From an uncultured Bacillota bacterium (lineage in GTDB: Bacteria > Bacillota_I > Bacilli_A > RFN20 > CAG-826), in NCBI GenBank assembly GCA_949298295.1, contig CASFWS010000004.1, positions 1 through 22,166 of the forward strand: a DNA stretch of 22,166 bases, read 5' to 3'. The notes under the pieces are model-generated. The model was not told the origin of the DNA. It saw only the letters and a list, made by a program, of their open reading frames with translations, and made no database searches. The translations under genes were made by a program, and so were the position numbers. Positions within the stretch are counted from its first letter, which is position 1, and every line of letters starts with the position of its first letter. Positions 15,301 through 21,689 of this stretch are shown in pieces.

Positions 15301-15720
15301 TTAAAGGCCGCTATTCATCCTTTGAACGACTGGCAAAATCGACGTTTCCTTTGCCAACGATTTGGCACTCGTCCCTTTTTTGCGGTAAGTGACATCGCCT
15401 ATGAAGTCTTTGATGACGGTGAAATTCTGAGGATAGGATGTCAGCTCACTCTTGAAGAGGGGGTTGTACTTAAGAAGATCCTCCAGGCCAACGACAACGA
15501 CGACGCAGGAGTCCGTGCAGAACTCCCCAAGGACCGACCCCCTATCGTCAACGATTTCCCGTATGTCCTCTTCAAACTCGATAGATAGAAAGGCACCAAT
15601 GCCGAGGGCATCCATCCTTTCGCCCCACTTCGCCGTCTGCCAATCCTCTTCGCATGAAACCATCGAGCAAGGATCGCCGATGACGATCGTTCCCTCGAAA
15701 TGCTCCTTCTTTTTCGCCAT
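15301..15720 (-). CDS. Conserved-looking 139-aa protein of unknown function
   Basis: A soluble acidic protein without signal peptide. It starts with a lysine-rich head (MAKKKEHFEG), then strands TIVIGDPCSM (11-20), FLSIEFEEDIREIVDD (44-59) and TDSCVVVVVGLEDLLKYNP (69-87). Four cysteines are present (residues 18, 23, 68, 72). The GDPC-x-EEDW and F-C-x-D-S-C pattern reminds me of small uncharacterised proteins in Bacillota and phages, but I cannot name the family. AGAGGGGG lies about 5 nt before the ATG at 15720; the longer frame to 15870 would overlap the terminator and cupin remnant. No close partner gene. Confidence 0.7.
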   Translation of the reverse strand: MAKKKEHFEGTIVIGDPCSMVSCEEDWQTAKWGERMDALGIGAFLSIEFEEDIREIVDDRGSVLGEFCTDSCVVVVVGLEDLLKYNPLFKSELTSYPQNFTVIKDFIGDVTYRKKGTSAKSLAKETSILPVVQRMNSGL

Positions 15721-15761
15721 TGTGCCCCCTCTCTTTCTTCCAAGTTTAGAGAGAAGATCAC

Positions 15762-15787
15762 AAGAAAAGAAGACCGGGCGTCCCCGG
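15762..15787 (-). terminator. Rho-independent terminator after the cupin remnant
   Basis: Minus-strand CCGGG-GACG-CCCGG followed by TCTTCTTTTCTT. It is placed 20 nt after the cupin stop, so the cupin was once a real transcribed gene. Confidence 0.7.
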
Positions 15788-15806
15788 CCTCCGTCTTTCT
15801 CCTCGG

Positions 15807-15990
15807 CTAAACGATTATCGCATCGCCACCGGTGAATTCCTCGAGGGACCCGGCCTTGGTTTGGATGCAAAGGTAGGTCATTCCATCCCCGCCGGCAAGC
15901 ATTTGCCTTTTGCCTTGGGGATCGACCTTGACGAAATCTCCCTGTGTCAGAGGTACTGCATTACCGTCGACGATTATCCTCAGTCTAGCA
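15807..15990 (-). pseudogene. Truncated cupin-domain remnant
   Basis: The C-terminal half of a cupin is readable in frame: RLRIIVDGNAVPLTQGDF, VKVDPQGKRQMLAG, GDGMTYLCIQTKAGSLEEF, TGGDAIIV, then a stop at 15807. The first cupin motif with its metal-binding histidines is missing, and no start codon with a ribosome binding site precedes the readable part. The only in-frame ATG (16181) would run through the divergent XRE gene and give a low-complexity, unrelated N-terminus. The upstream limit of about 15990 is approximate. A decayed gene is most likely; a sequencing frameshift is possible, though the expected N-terminal motif was not seen in the other frames. Confidence 0.6.
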
Positions 15991-16124
15991 AAACAAGGGA
16001 GGTCGAGACCGACAATGGAGGGCCGAAAACGGAGGAAAGGAAACGACGGGTTGCCTGCAACGCCTCGTTGCTTCTCAATCGAAAGGCCATACGTTAAAAA
16101 TGAAGCCGCAGGAGGTTGTTCAAA

Positions 16125-16892
16125 GTGAAAACAACAGGAAAAATCATCGCCGAGCTCCGCAAGGAAAAAGGCATGAGCCAAGAAGAGCTGGCCGACGTTT
16201 TATTCGTGACCAGGCAAGCCATCAGCAAGTGGGAGTCCGATGCCGGGTCCCCGGGAATCGACAATCTGGAAAGGATTGCCGATTACTTCAACGTGAGCAT
16301 CGATTACCTATTGGGAAAAAAGGCCGAAGGTCAGCCTCCCTCCGAAACCTCGGAAAAGACGAAGCGAGGGAGCAAAGGGGAGGCTAGGAAAACGGCGGAT
16401 AGCAAGAAAAAGCTCGGCCGGGCCTTGGGCATCCTTGCTCTTGTCGGGGTCATCTTGCTCGCTGTGGGCTTCTTCGTTCCTTATTACTCATATGGAAGGA
16501 TAAGCGTCAATTTGCTCGAGCTCTTCTTCCAGCGCGACTTCAATGCCATTGCCTTGATCCTCTTCGTCCTCGGTTTGGCAGCCGGCACGGCTGGGTATTT
16601 CATAGGGGGCTACAAAAGCGCCAAAAGCCGCTACCCTAAGAAGCCTCTTTTGTATTTGCTCGGCTGCGGCGGGCTCGAGCTCTTCGGCATCATCTTCGCA
16701 ATCATCGGGGTGGCCCTGGTCAAGGTGAGCGAGGATCCCACCGAATTCGTCGAACCCAACGGAGCCGGTTCCTTCATGGTCATGGCCGGCCTCGTCCTCA
16801 TCTTCGGCATGGGGCTTGCGAACATCGTCTTCACTTACTTGCTTAGCTCCGGAAAGGTAAGCGAGGAAAAACTCTTCAAAGCCGAAGAATAG
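16125..16892 (+). CDS. XRE-family regulator with four-helix membrane domain
   Basis: A 255-aa protein. Residues 4-64 form a lambda-repressor/Cro-type helix-turn-helix (IIAELRKEKGMSQEELADVL followed by FVTRQAISKWESDAGSPGID). A basic linker (65-98) leads to four membrane helices (about 99-119, 141-161, 176-199, 216-240). Such membrane-tethered XRE proteins are common in Bacillota and may sense envelope or membrane-potential changes; the signal here is unknown. GTG at 16125 has GGAGG 9 nt upstream; the TTG at 16116 directly abuts that site and is rejected. A strong terminator follows 7 nt after the stop. The start is divergent from the decayed cupin, which may have been its target. Confidence 0.85.
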   Translation: MKTTGKIIAELRKEKGMSQEELADVLFVTRQAISKWESDAGSPGIDNLERIADYFNVSIDYLLGKKAEGQPPSETSEKTKRGSKGEARKTADSKKKLGRALGILALVGVILLAVGFFVPYYSYGRISVNLLELFFQRDFNAIALILFVLGLAAGTAGYFIGGYKSAKSRYPKKPLLYLLGCGGLELFGIIFAIIGVALVKVSEDPTEFVEPNGAGSFMVMAGLVLIFGMGLANIVFTYLLSSGKVSEEKLFKAEE

Positions 16893-16898
16893 GAAGAG

Positions 16899-16933
16899 GA
16901 GGGCTGGGAAAAACGATCCCGGCCCTCTTTTTT
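16899..16933 (+). terminator. Rho-independent terminator of the XRE gene
   Basis: GAGGGCTGGGA pairs with TCCCGGCCCTC around an AAAACGA loop (one internal T-G pair), followed by six T. It lies 6 nt after the stop codon. Confidence 0.93.
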
Positions 16934-17010
16934 CGTCGTTCCTTGGCCAGGAGAGAACCTCTACACTCAGCTGGCACAAGCGGCAATTCGGCGCGGGAAA
17001 CCCTAAGGAA

Positions 17011-17044
17011 AGAAAAAAGCCTATGGCGACGATGCGCCATAGGC
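17011..17044 (-). terminator. Rho-independent terminator of tRNA-Glu(CUC)
   Basis: Minus-strand perfect 10-bp stem GCCTATGGCG/CGCCATAGGC with a 6-nt loop, followed by TTTTTTCTTTCC. The stretch 16934-17010 between the two facing terminators holds nothing I recognise. Confidence 0.93.
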
Positions 17045-17056
17045 ATTGCTTACGAA

Positions 17057-17131
17057 TGGTGACCCAGCCGGGAATCGAACCCGGGATTCAACCTTGAGAG
17101 GGTTGCGTCTTAGCCGCTTGACCACAGGGCC
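17057..17131 (-). tRNA. tRNA-Glu(CUC)
   Basis: A 75-nt cloverleaf with encoded CCA. The anticodon stem CAACC/GGTTG encloses CTCTCAA, anticodon CTC. T arm CCGGG-TTCGATT-CCCGG. The acceptor stem GGCCCTG/CTGGGTC has a T-T mismatch at pair 6-67 and one G-T. It follows gltX, the gene of its cognate synthetase, by 44 nt on the same strand. Confidence 0.95.
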
Positions 17132-17135
17132 ATGT

Positions 17136-17161
17136 CCGGAAAAGCTCGAGGACTTTTCCGG
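17136..17161 (-). promoter_or_regulatory. Perfect hairpin between gltX and tRNA-Glu(CUC)
   Basis: CCGGAAAAG and CTTTTCCGG form a perfect 9-bp stem with an 8-nt loop (TCCTCGAG on the minus strand), ending 4 nt before the tRNA. No T-run follows, so it is not a standard terminator. It may protect the gltX 3' end, mark a processing site, or structure the tRNA leader. Confidence 0.55.
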
Positions 17162-17167
17162 GGCTTT

Positions 17168-17196
17168 ATCCTATGCTAATCGAGCGCCGTTTGCAA
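17168..17196 (-). promoter_or_regulatory. Candidate promoter of tRNA-Glu(CUC) overlapping the gltX 3' end
   Basis: Minus-strand TTGCAA (17191-17196), 17-nt spacer, TAGGAT (17168-17173). The -35 and most of the spacer lie inside the last gltX codons. Transcription would start at the base of the hairpin just ahead of the tRNA. Confidence 0.5.
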
Positions 17197-18831
17197 GCGC
17201 TTGGCGACGCGATCCTTCCCGATGATAGAAATGATTTCGTACATGGAGGGCGAATCCTTGCTGCCGGTCAGGGCAACGCGGATGAGGGAAGAGGCCGCGG
17301 CCATGTTGCCTTTGAAGGCTTCGGGGTTGGCCTTGTATTCCTTATTGACGGCAACAAAGCCGTGTCGGGAGGCGATTTCCTTGACCGAGTTCCACCACGT
17401 CGCTTCGTCAGGCCCATAGGCCATGTTGGCGGCGACGTCCGCGAGGAATTCCTTCACGAAGGAGGTATCAAAATGCTCGTCGAAAGGTAGGCCCGAGGCC
17501 TTGATCTTTTTATACTCGTCATCGAAGAAGAAACGGGTCGCCGGGAGAATGTCGGAGAACTTCGCGTAGTCTTTCCGGGGATTCGGGCGGTCGCGCTCGA
17601 TGTTCAGGATCTTCTTGAAATAGGCCGGGTCCGCCTCGAGGCGAGAAAGAAGCTCGGGATTATGCTTCCGGGCGTAACCCTCGACCTCTTTGTAGAAGCG
17701 GTCGATATCCATCCCGGCGATGGCTTCCTTGGAGAAATAGGAAAGCTTGTCGAGGTCGAAAAGGGCTCCGTCGAGGCTCATCTTGCCAAAGGAGAAAAGG
17801 AAGCCGTCAAGGGTGTACTTCTTATTCGCGATACACCACTCCTCGAAGTTGCTATTGGCAATCGACATGAGGTAGATCTTGACCCCTTCGACCGGATAGC
17901 CTTGCCCAAGGAAGAAGCTGACGGCCGCTTCCGGATCCTTCCGCTTGGAGAGTTTCCGCTTGTTTCCGCGGTCGAGCTTCATGATGACGGGGAGATGGGC
18001 GTATTTGGGCGCCTTCCAACCGAAGGCGGAGAAAAGCTCGAGGTGGGTCGGGGTCGAGGGAATCCACTCCTCCCCGCGGTTAACGAGGGTCGTATGCATG
18101 AAATGATCGTCCATGACATGGGCGAAGTGATAGGTCGGAAGGCCGTCGGACTTGTAGATGACGACGTCGATGTCGTTCTCCTGGATTTCAAGGTCACCGC
18201 GGATCTCGTCGTGAAAAACCATCTTCCGATCGTGGTTGGAAAGGGATTTGAAGCGAATGACCCAAGGCTCGCCGGCCTTGATCCGGGCGGCGCGCTCGTC
18301 ATTAGTGAGGTTCCGGTCGCGGGCATAGATCCCGTAGTAGCCAGGGACAACCTTGCTTTCTTCCTGAGCCTTCCTGATCTTCTCAAGGTCCTCGCTCGAG
18401 CAGAAATCGGGATAGGCACGGCCGATCTTGAGCAAGTGCTTGATGCCTACCTTGTAGATGTCGGCCCGCTTGCTTTGCTGGTAAGGCCCATAGGCTCCGA
18501 CGTCGCCTTCGGGAAAATAGCCTTCCTCGTGGGCGAGGTTGAATTCGCGAAGCTGGTCGATGAGGTCCTTGGCCGCCCCGGGAATCGTCCGCTTGGTATC
18601 GGTATCTTCAAGGCGGAAGAAAAACACCCCGTGGCTTTGCTTGGCCACGTAATAGGCAATCATCTCCGTGAAAAGGGAGCCGGTATGGAGGAAGCCAGTC
18701 GGGGAGGGGGCAAAACGGGTAACCTCGGCACCCTCCGGCAGGCTTCTCGGGAGGAAGCGTTTCTCGAGGTCCTGAAGCGTTTCCCTTACCTCCGGAAAGA
18801 GCAATTCGGCCAATTCTTCGTTCGAAATCAT
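17176..18831 (-). CDS. gltX: Glutamyl-tRNA synthetase
   Basis: A 551-aa class I aminoacyl-tRNA synthetase that charges tRNA-Glu (and, in many Bacillota, tRNA-Gln for later amidation). The Rossmann start RFAPSPTGFLHTGSLF (39-54) holds the HIGH motif as HTGS; the KMSKS motif appears as KLSKRK near residue 290. The C-terminal third is the anticodon-binding helical region. It is longer than the common 470-490 aa, with an N-terminal extension of about 35 residues before the first strand. ATG at 18831 is 8 nt after GAGG; the ATG at 18837 is only 2 nt after it and less likely. TATAAT lies upstream at 18854-18859. It is followed by tRNA-Glu(CUC). Confidence 0.95.
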   Translation of the reverse strand: MISNEELAELLFPEVRETLQDLEKRFLPRSLPEGAEVTRFAPSPTGFLHTGSLFTEMIAYYVAKQSHGVFFFRLEDTDTKRTIPGAAKDLIDQLREFNLAHEEGYFPEGDVGAYGPYQQSKRADIYKVGIKHLLKIGRAYPDFCSSEDLEKIRKAQEESKVVPGYYGIYARDRNLTNDERAARIKAGEPWVIRFKSLSNHDRKMVFHDEIRGDLEIQENDIDVVIYKSDGLPTYHFAHVMDDHFMHTTLVNRGEEWIPSTPTHLELFSAFGWKAPKYAHLPVIMKLDRGNKRKLSKRKDPEAAVSFFLGQGYPVEGVKIYLMSIANSNFEEWCIANKKYTLDGFLFSFGKMSLDGALFDLDKLSYFSKEAIAGMDIDRFYKEVEGYARKHNPELLSRLEADPAYFKKILNIERDRPNPRKDYAKFSDILPATRFFFDDEYKKIKASGLPFDEHFDTSFVKEFLADVAANMAYGPDEATWWNSVKEIASRHGFVAVNKEYKANPEAFKGNMAAASSLIRVALTGSKDSPSMYEIISIIGKDRVAKRLQTALD

Positions 18832-18853
18832 GTGCATGTCCTCGCGCGGAGCG

Positions 18854-18859
18854 ATTATA
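18854..18859 (-). promoter_or_regulatory. Candidate -10 of gltX
   Basis: A perfect TATAAT on the minus strand, 22 nt before the chosen ATG at 18831. No good -35 is visible. It is divergent from the tRNA-Gly promoter, whose -35 begins 25 nt away. Confidence 0.5.
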
Positions 18860-18883
18860 AGATAAAGGGGTATTAATATCTAC

Positions 18884-18912
18884 TTGCGCTTCCTAGCCCC
18901 AATCAATATAAT
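18884..18912 (+). promoter_or_regulatory. tRNA-Gly promoter
   Basis: TTGCGC (18884-18889), 17-nt spacer, perfect TATAAT (18907-18912), 21 nt before the tRNA. Confidence 0.75.
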
Positions 18913-18933
18913 GTCGAAGCCCGAAAGGGTCGT

Positions 18934-19007
18934 GCAGGTGTAGTTCAATGGTAGAACATTACCTTGCCAAGGTAAATACACGGGTTCGATTCCCGCCACT
19001 TGCTCCA
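18934..19007 (+). tRNA. tRNA-Gly(GCC)
   Basis: A 74-nt cloverleaf with encoded CCA. The acceptor stem GCAGGTG/CACTTGC pairs fully (one G-T), D stem GTTC/GAAC, anticodon stem TTACC/GGTAA with loop TTGCCAA (anticodon GCC), and a CGGG/CCCG T arm with TTCGATT. Confidence 0.96.
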
Positions 19008-19018
19008 GAAACAAATAG

Positions 19019-19045
19019 CCCCGATAGAATCGGGGTTTTTGTTTT
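19019..19045 (+). terminator. Rho-independent terminator of tRNA-Gly
   Basis: CCCCGAT-AGA-ATCGGGG followed by TTTTTGTTTT, 12 nt after the tRNA. The next 90 nt (19046-19133) show no feature. Confidence 0.93.
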
Positions 19046-19133
19046 ACCTGGATGGTGTCGCCAAAGCATTTTGGAAGCTCAAATAGGTCCCGTTTTTGTC
19101 TGATTTGACCTCCCTTGCTGGCGTTCATATTAG

Positions 19134-19160
19134 AAAGAAAAGGTTCCCGCTCGGGGAGCC
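19134..19160 (-). terminator. Terminator of the RDD-deoD-NERD operon
   Basis: Minus-strand GGCTCCC-CGAGC-GGGAACC (one mismatch) followed by TTTTCTTTCT, about 20 nt after the stop of the last gene. Confidence 0.7.
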
Positions 19161-19179
19161 TCTTAGCAGGGAGGAAAGG

Positions 19180-20316
19180 CTAATCACGATGGGAATCGCT
19201 TCGCCCGTAATCGTCCTTGGAAGGAGTTTCCGCCGAGGAGGCACCTTCTTCCCCTGCTTCCTTTTCCTTCGCCTCGACGTCGATGACGTCGTCGTTCTGT
19301 TCCATGTTCTTCAACGTTTCCTCAAGGTTGGAGGCCTGTTCCTGCCGCATCCGCTCGGTAGCCCGAAGGTACTCGAGATTCTGGCGGATGAGGCTATAGC
19401 CGTACTGGCCGTAGGCTTTCCCGTTGGCTTCCTGAATGGATAAAAGGCATTCGAAGAAATAAGGCGCCACGAAGGCGAGGGGAATGATGGCGAGGAAGAA
19501 ACCGAAGAGAGGGGCAAGGCTTCCGACGATGAAGGGATCGCCACCCGGAACGATTCCGGCGAAAAGGAGGTAGCCAAGGTAGGTCCCAAGTCCGAGGAAG
19601 ACAGCCGCGAGGACGAAAGCCGGCCACATCAAATACCAATACTGCTTCTCGAAGGCGGAGCCGGCCATCCGCTTGCCGCCCCGGAAGATCGCTACCTTGA
19701 GACGGGCTGGAGCATTCTTCACGTTCCCGTCGACATAGGGGATCGGGAGGGCCCGAAAGAAGAAATAGAAATTGAAGGCCAGGTAGGAAACCATGCTCGC
19801 CATGGCCGAAGCCATGATCATGCTCGAGAACGGCTCTTCGCTAAGGATGGCCGAGACCTGATCCATTTCCCCCAGGGCAAAATGCTCGGTCAAGGAATTG
19901 ATCGTTTCGGCAAAGGAGGGATCGCCAAGGCGCGAGGCAACAAGAATCATCACCGTTCCATAGCTCACGGCCATCGAGATGAGATAGCTCCAAAGGAAGT
20001 TCCGGATGAGGCGGTAAGATCCGAAGTTAAGCGGGGAGTAGTATGTCCCAAAACGCGTCAGGGCGCTCGGTACGCCCGATAGGGTCGTCGATTCCCGAAG
20101 CTGATAGGAAGACTGGAAAGCGAAGACAAAGGGAACCAGTAGGAAGCTGACCGCCAGAAGAGCCCCCTGGCCAGATACGTAGTAAAGAGCCATCGTAAGG
20201 GCCCCGACCGCGAGGCTCACTAGAACGAAAATCGCGATATTGGGAAGGGATTTAGCATAGTTTTTCCGAAAGGAATCCCAAATTCCCTTTCGCATTTCCT
20301 TAAGAGACTCGTTCAT
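19180..20316 (-). CDS. Six-helix membrane protein of unknown function
   Basis: A 378-aa protein with six predicted membrane helices (about 26-46, 51-69, 106-128, 166-188, 228-252, 264-287) and a soluble, coiled-coil-like acidic tail (about 300-378, with LEYLRATERMRQEQASNLEE). The family is not one I can name; the amphipathic head ends in KNYAKSLPNIAIF and a long loop joins helices 3 and 4. It has no ATPase or transporter motif. The ATG at 20316 overlaps the NERD gene's end by 17 nt and has only a weak GGAAAG, so translation is probably coupled. In-frame ATG at 20379 would add an unrelated Ser/Arg-rich stretch. Last gene of the operon. Confidence 0.75.
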   Translation of the reverse strand: MNESLKEMRKGIWDSFRKNYAKSLPNIAIFVLVSLAVGALTMALYYVSGQGALLAVSFLLVPFVFAFQSSYQLRESTTLSGVPSALTRFGTYYSPLNFGSYRLIRNFLWSYLISMAVSYGTVMILVASRLGDPSFAETINSLTEHFALGEMDQVSAILSEEPFSSMIMASAMASMVSYLAFNFYFFFRALPIPYVDGNVKNAPARLKVAIFRGGKRMAGSAFEKQYWYLMWPAFVLAAVFLGLGTYLGYLLFAGIVPGGDPFIVGSLAPLFGFFLAIIPLAFVAPYFFECLLSIQEANGKAYGQYGYSLIRQNLEYLRATERMRQEQASNLEETLKNMEQNDDVIDVEAKEKEAGEEGASSAETPSKDDYGRSDSHRD

Positions 20317-20968
20317 CTTTGCTCGCTTTCCGGAGCTCGTGGAGGTCATGGATGGCCTGCCAAAGTTCCTTTTTGACAAAAGGCGTCACATTGCGGCTTT
20401 CGTAGTCCTCGACCAACGTTTCGAGGTCGTTGAGTCCCACGAGGTGGGAGTCCGATTTGCTCGAAGCGTCGAGCCGGGAAACGAAGCACTCGTCGTTGAC
20501 GAGGACGACCCCGACCATGAAAGAGGAATTGATGCCGCTCACCATAGAAAGACGATTGAGCATGTGTCTATTGGCGGCTAGGGGGTTCGGAATCGGCTGT
20601 TTCTTTCCTTTGCGGGAGTAATAGACCCAGCTGGCATCCTCGCCCATCCCGCTTATGGCGCCGTCGAAATAGCAATCGGTGATGACATAAATGTACTTGT
20701 CGCCGCCAATGATGTGGTCGATATGGACCTTCGAGGCCCCCTGGCCCCGCTCGAAGTCGTTGATCAGGTAATAGTCGCCATGAAGAACCGTCTTGTAGAC
20801 TTTCGGGAAGTAGGCGCTCGCGATGTCGCGCTTGGCCCGGAAGCGGCGGATCGGGCCCTTGAGGAAGAGATAAAGGAAAAGGGCGGCCGCGGCGAGGGCA
20901 AAGGCGATATAGACGCCGAGGCGGACCTGGTAACTGGTTATGAGGAAAAAGCCCACTACTTCCGGCAT
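20300..20968 (-). CDS. Membrane-anchored protein with a degenerate NERD domain
   Basis: A 222-aa protein with one membrane helix (about 17-37), a basic stretch, then a NERD (nuclease-related) domain at about 60-140. The segment HIDHIIGGDKYIYVITDCYF aligns with the family core, with the conserved Asp kept (Asp84), but the E-x-K catalytic pair (usual IETKN) reads ITDCY here, so nuclease activity looks lost. NPLAANRHMLNRL (128-140) matches the family's NP-x-x-QN-x-H helix. It overlaps deoD by 13 nt and the next gene by 17 nt. No clear Shine-Dalgarno precedes the ATG at 20968; a GTG four codons later is an alternative. Confidence 0.75.
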   Translation of the reverse strand: MPEVVGFFLITSYQVRLGVYIAFALAAAALFLYLFLKGPIRRFRAKRDIASAYFPKVYKTVLHGDYYLINDFERGQGASKVHIDHIIGGDKYIYVITDCYFDGAISGMGEDASWVYYSRKGKKQPIPNPLAANRHMLNRLSMVSGINSSFMVGVVLVNDECFVSRLDASSKSDSHLVGLNDLETLVEDYESRNVTPFVKKELWQAIHDLHELRKASKDERVS

Positions 20969-21687
20969 GTCGCAGTAAAGAGATCGGCGGTAAGAAGAGC
21001 CACCCTCACCATGTCCTTGACGCCGGCTTGCCGGTCCTCGATCGAAAGGGACCCGCCTCCGACGAAACTATCGGTCACCGTGCACATGGCAAGAGCCCTC
21101 TTTTTCATCAGGGCGGCATTCGCATAAAGGGCATAGGCTTCCATTTCGACCCCGGCGATGCCTAGGCGTTGCCATTTCTTCCAATTCTCCGGATCGAGGT
21201 CGTAGAAGACGTCGCTCGAGAGGATGTTCCCCACGTGGTAAGGAAGTTTGAGGTCGACGGCCGCCTTGACCGCCTTGAGCAAGAGGGCGAAATCGGCGGT
21301 CGCCGAATAGGTTCCTCCTAGATGGAGCTCGCCGAGGAAATTGCTATCGGTCGAGGCGCCTTCCGCGAAGACGATATCGCGAAGCCCGATGTTTTCCTGA
21401 TAGGTCCCCATCGTCCCGATCCGGATGATGGCTTCGACCCCGTAGCTTTCGTAGAGCTCGTGGGAATAGATGCCGATCGAGGGCATCCCCATGCCGGAAG
21501 CCATGACCGAAACCGGGAAGCCGCCCGGCGTCTTGCCGGTGTAGGCCAAAGCTCCTCGCACGGCATTGACGAGCCGCGGTTCCTTCAGGAAGGTCTCGGC
21601 AATCCAGCGGGCCCGCTTGGGATCGCCCGGCATCAAGACGACCTTGGCGAAATCGCCTTCTTTGGCTTCGATGTGGTGGGTTGGCAT
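20956..21687 (-). CDS. deoD: Purine-nucleoside phosphorylase, DeoD type
   Basis: A 243-aa cytoplasmic enzyme that splits purine (deoxy)nucleosides with phosphate to base and (deoxy)ribose-1-phosphate, for purine salvage. Family features are VVLMPGDPKRARWIAE near the start, the GMGMPSIGIYSHELY phosphate/nucleoside segment, RIGTMG, GVEMEAYALYANA (substrate ribose and base contacts) and the catalytic aspartate in TVTDSF. The length is typical. GGGAGG 9 nt before the ATG at 21687 decides the start; the longer open frame to 21957 runs through the RDD gene. It begins 2 nt after the RDD stop and overlaps the NERD gene by 13 nt. Confidence 0.95.
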   Translation of the reverse strand: MPTHHIEAKEGDFAKVVLMPGDPKRARWIAETFLKEPRLVNAVRGALAYTGKTPGGFPVSVMASGMGMPSIGIYSHELYESYGVEAIIRIGTMGTYQENIGLRDIVFAEGASTDSNFLGELHLGGTYSATADFALLLKAVKAAVDLKLPYHVGNILSSDVFYDLDPENWKKWQRLGIAGVEMEAYALYANAALMKKRALAMCTVTDSFVGGGSLSIEDRQAGVKDMVRVALLTADLFTATCRK

Positions 21688-21689
21688 AT

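Noticed and set aside
17136..17161. The gltX/tRNA hairpin as a rho-independent terminator
   Set aside because: No T-tract follows the stem on the minus strand, and the tRNA starts 4 nt later.
17662..18876. A 404-codon plus-strand frame
   Set aside because: Fully antisense to gltX, whose motifs are clear; low-complexity composition and no start signal.
18832..18933. T-box or other riboswitch before gltX
   Set aside because: Only about 20 nt separate the -10 from the start codon, too little for such a leader.
18880..19128. An 82-aa minus-strand frame including VAGIEPVYLPWQGNV
   Set aside because: It reads backwards through tRNA-Gly and its terminator; this peptide type is a well-known artefact of translated tRNA genes.
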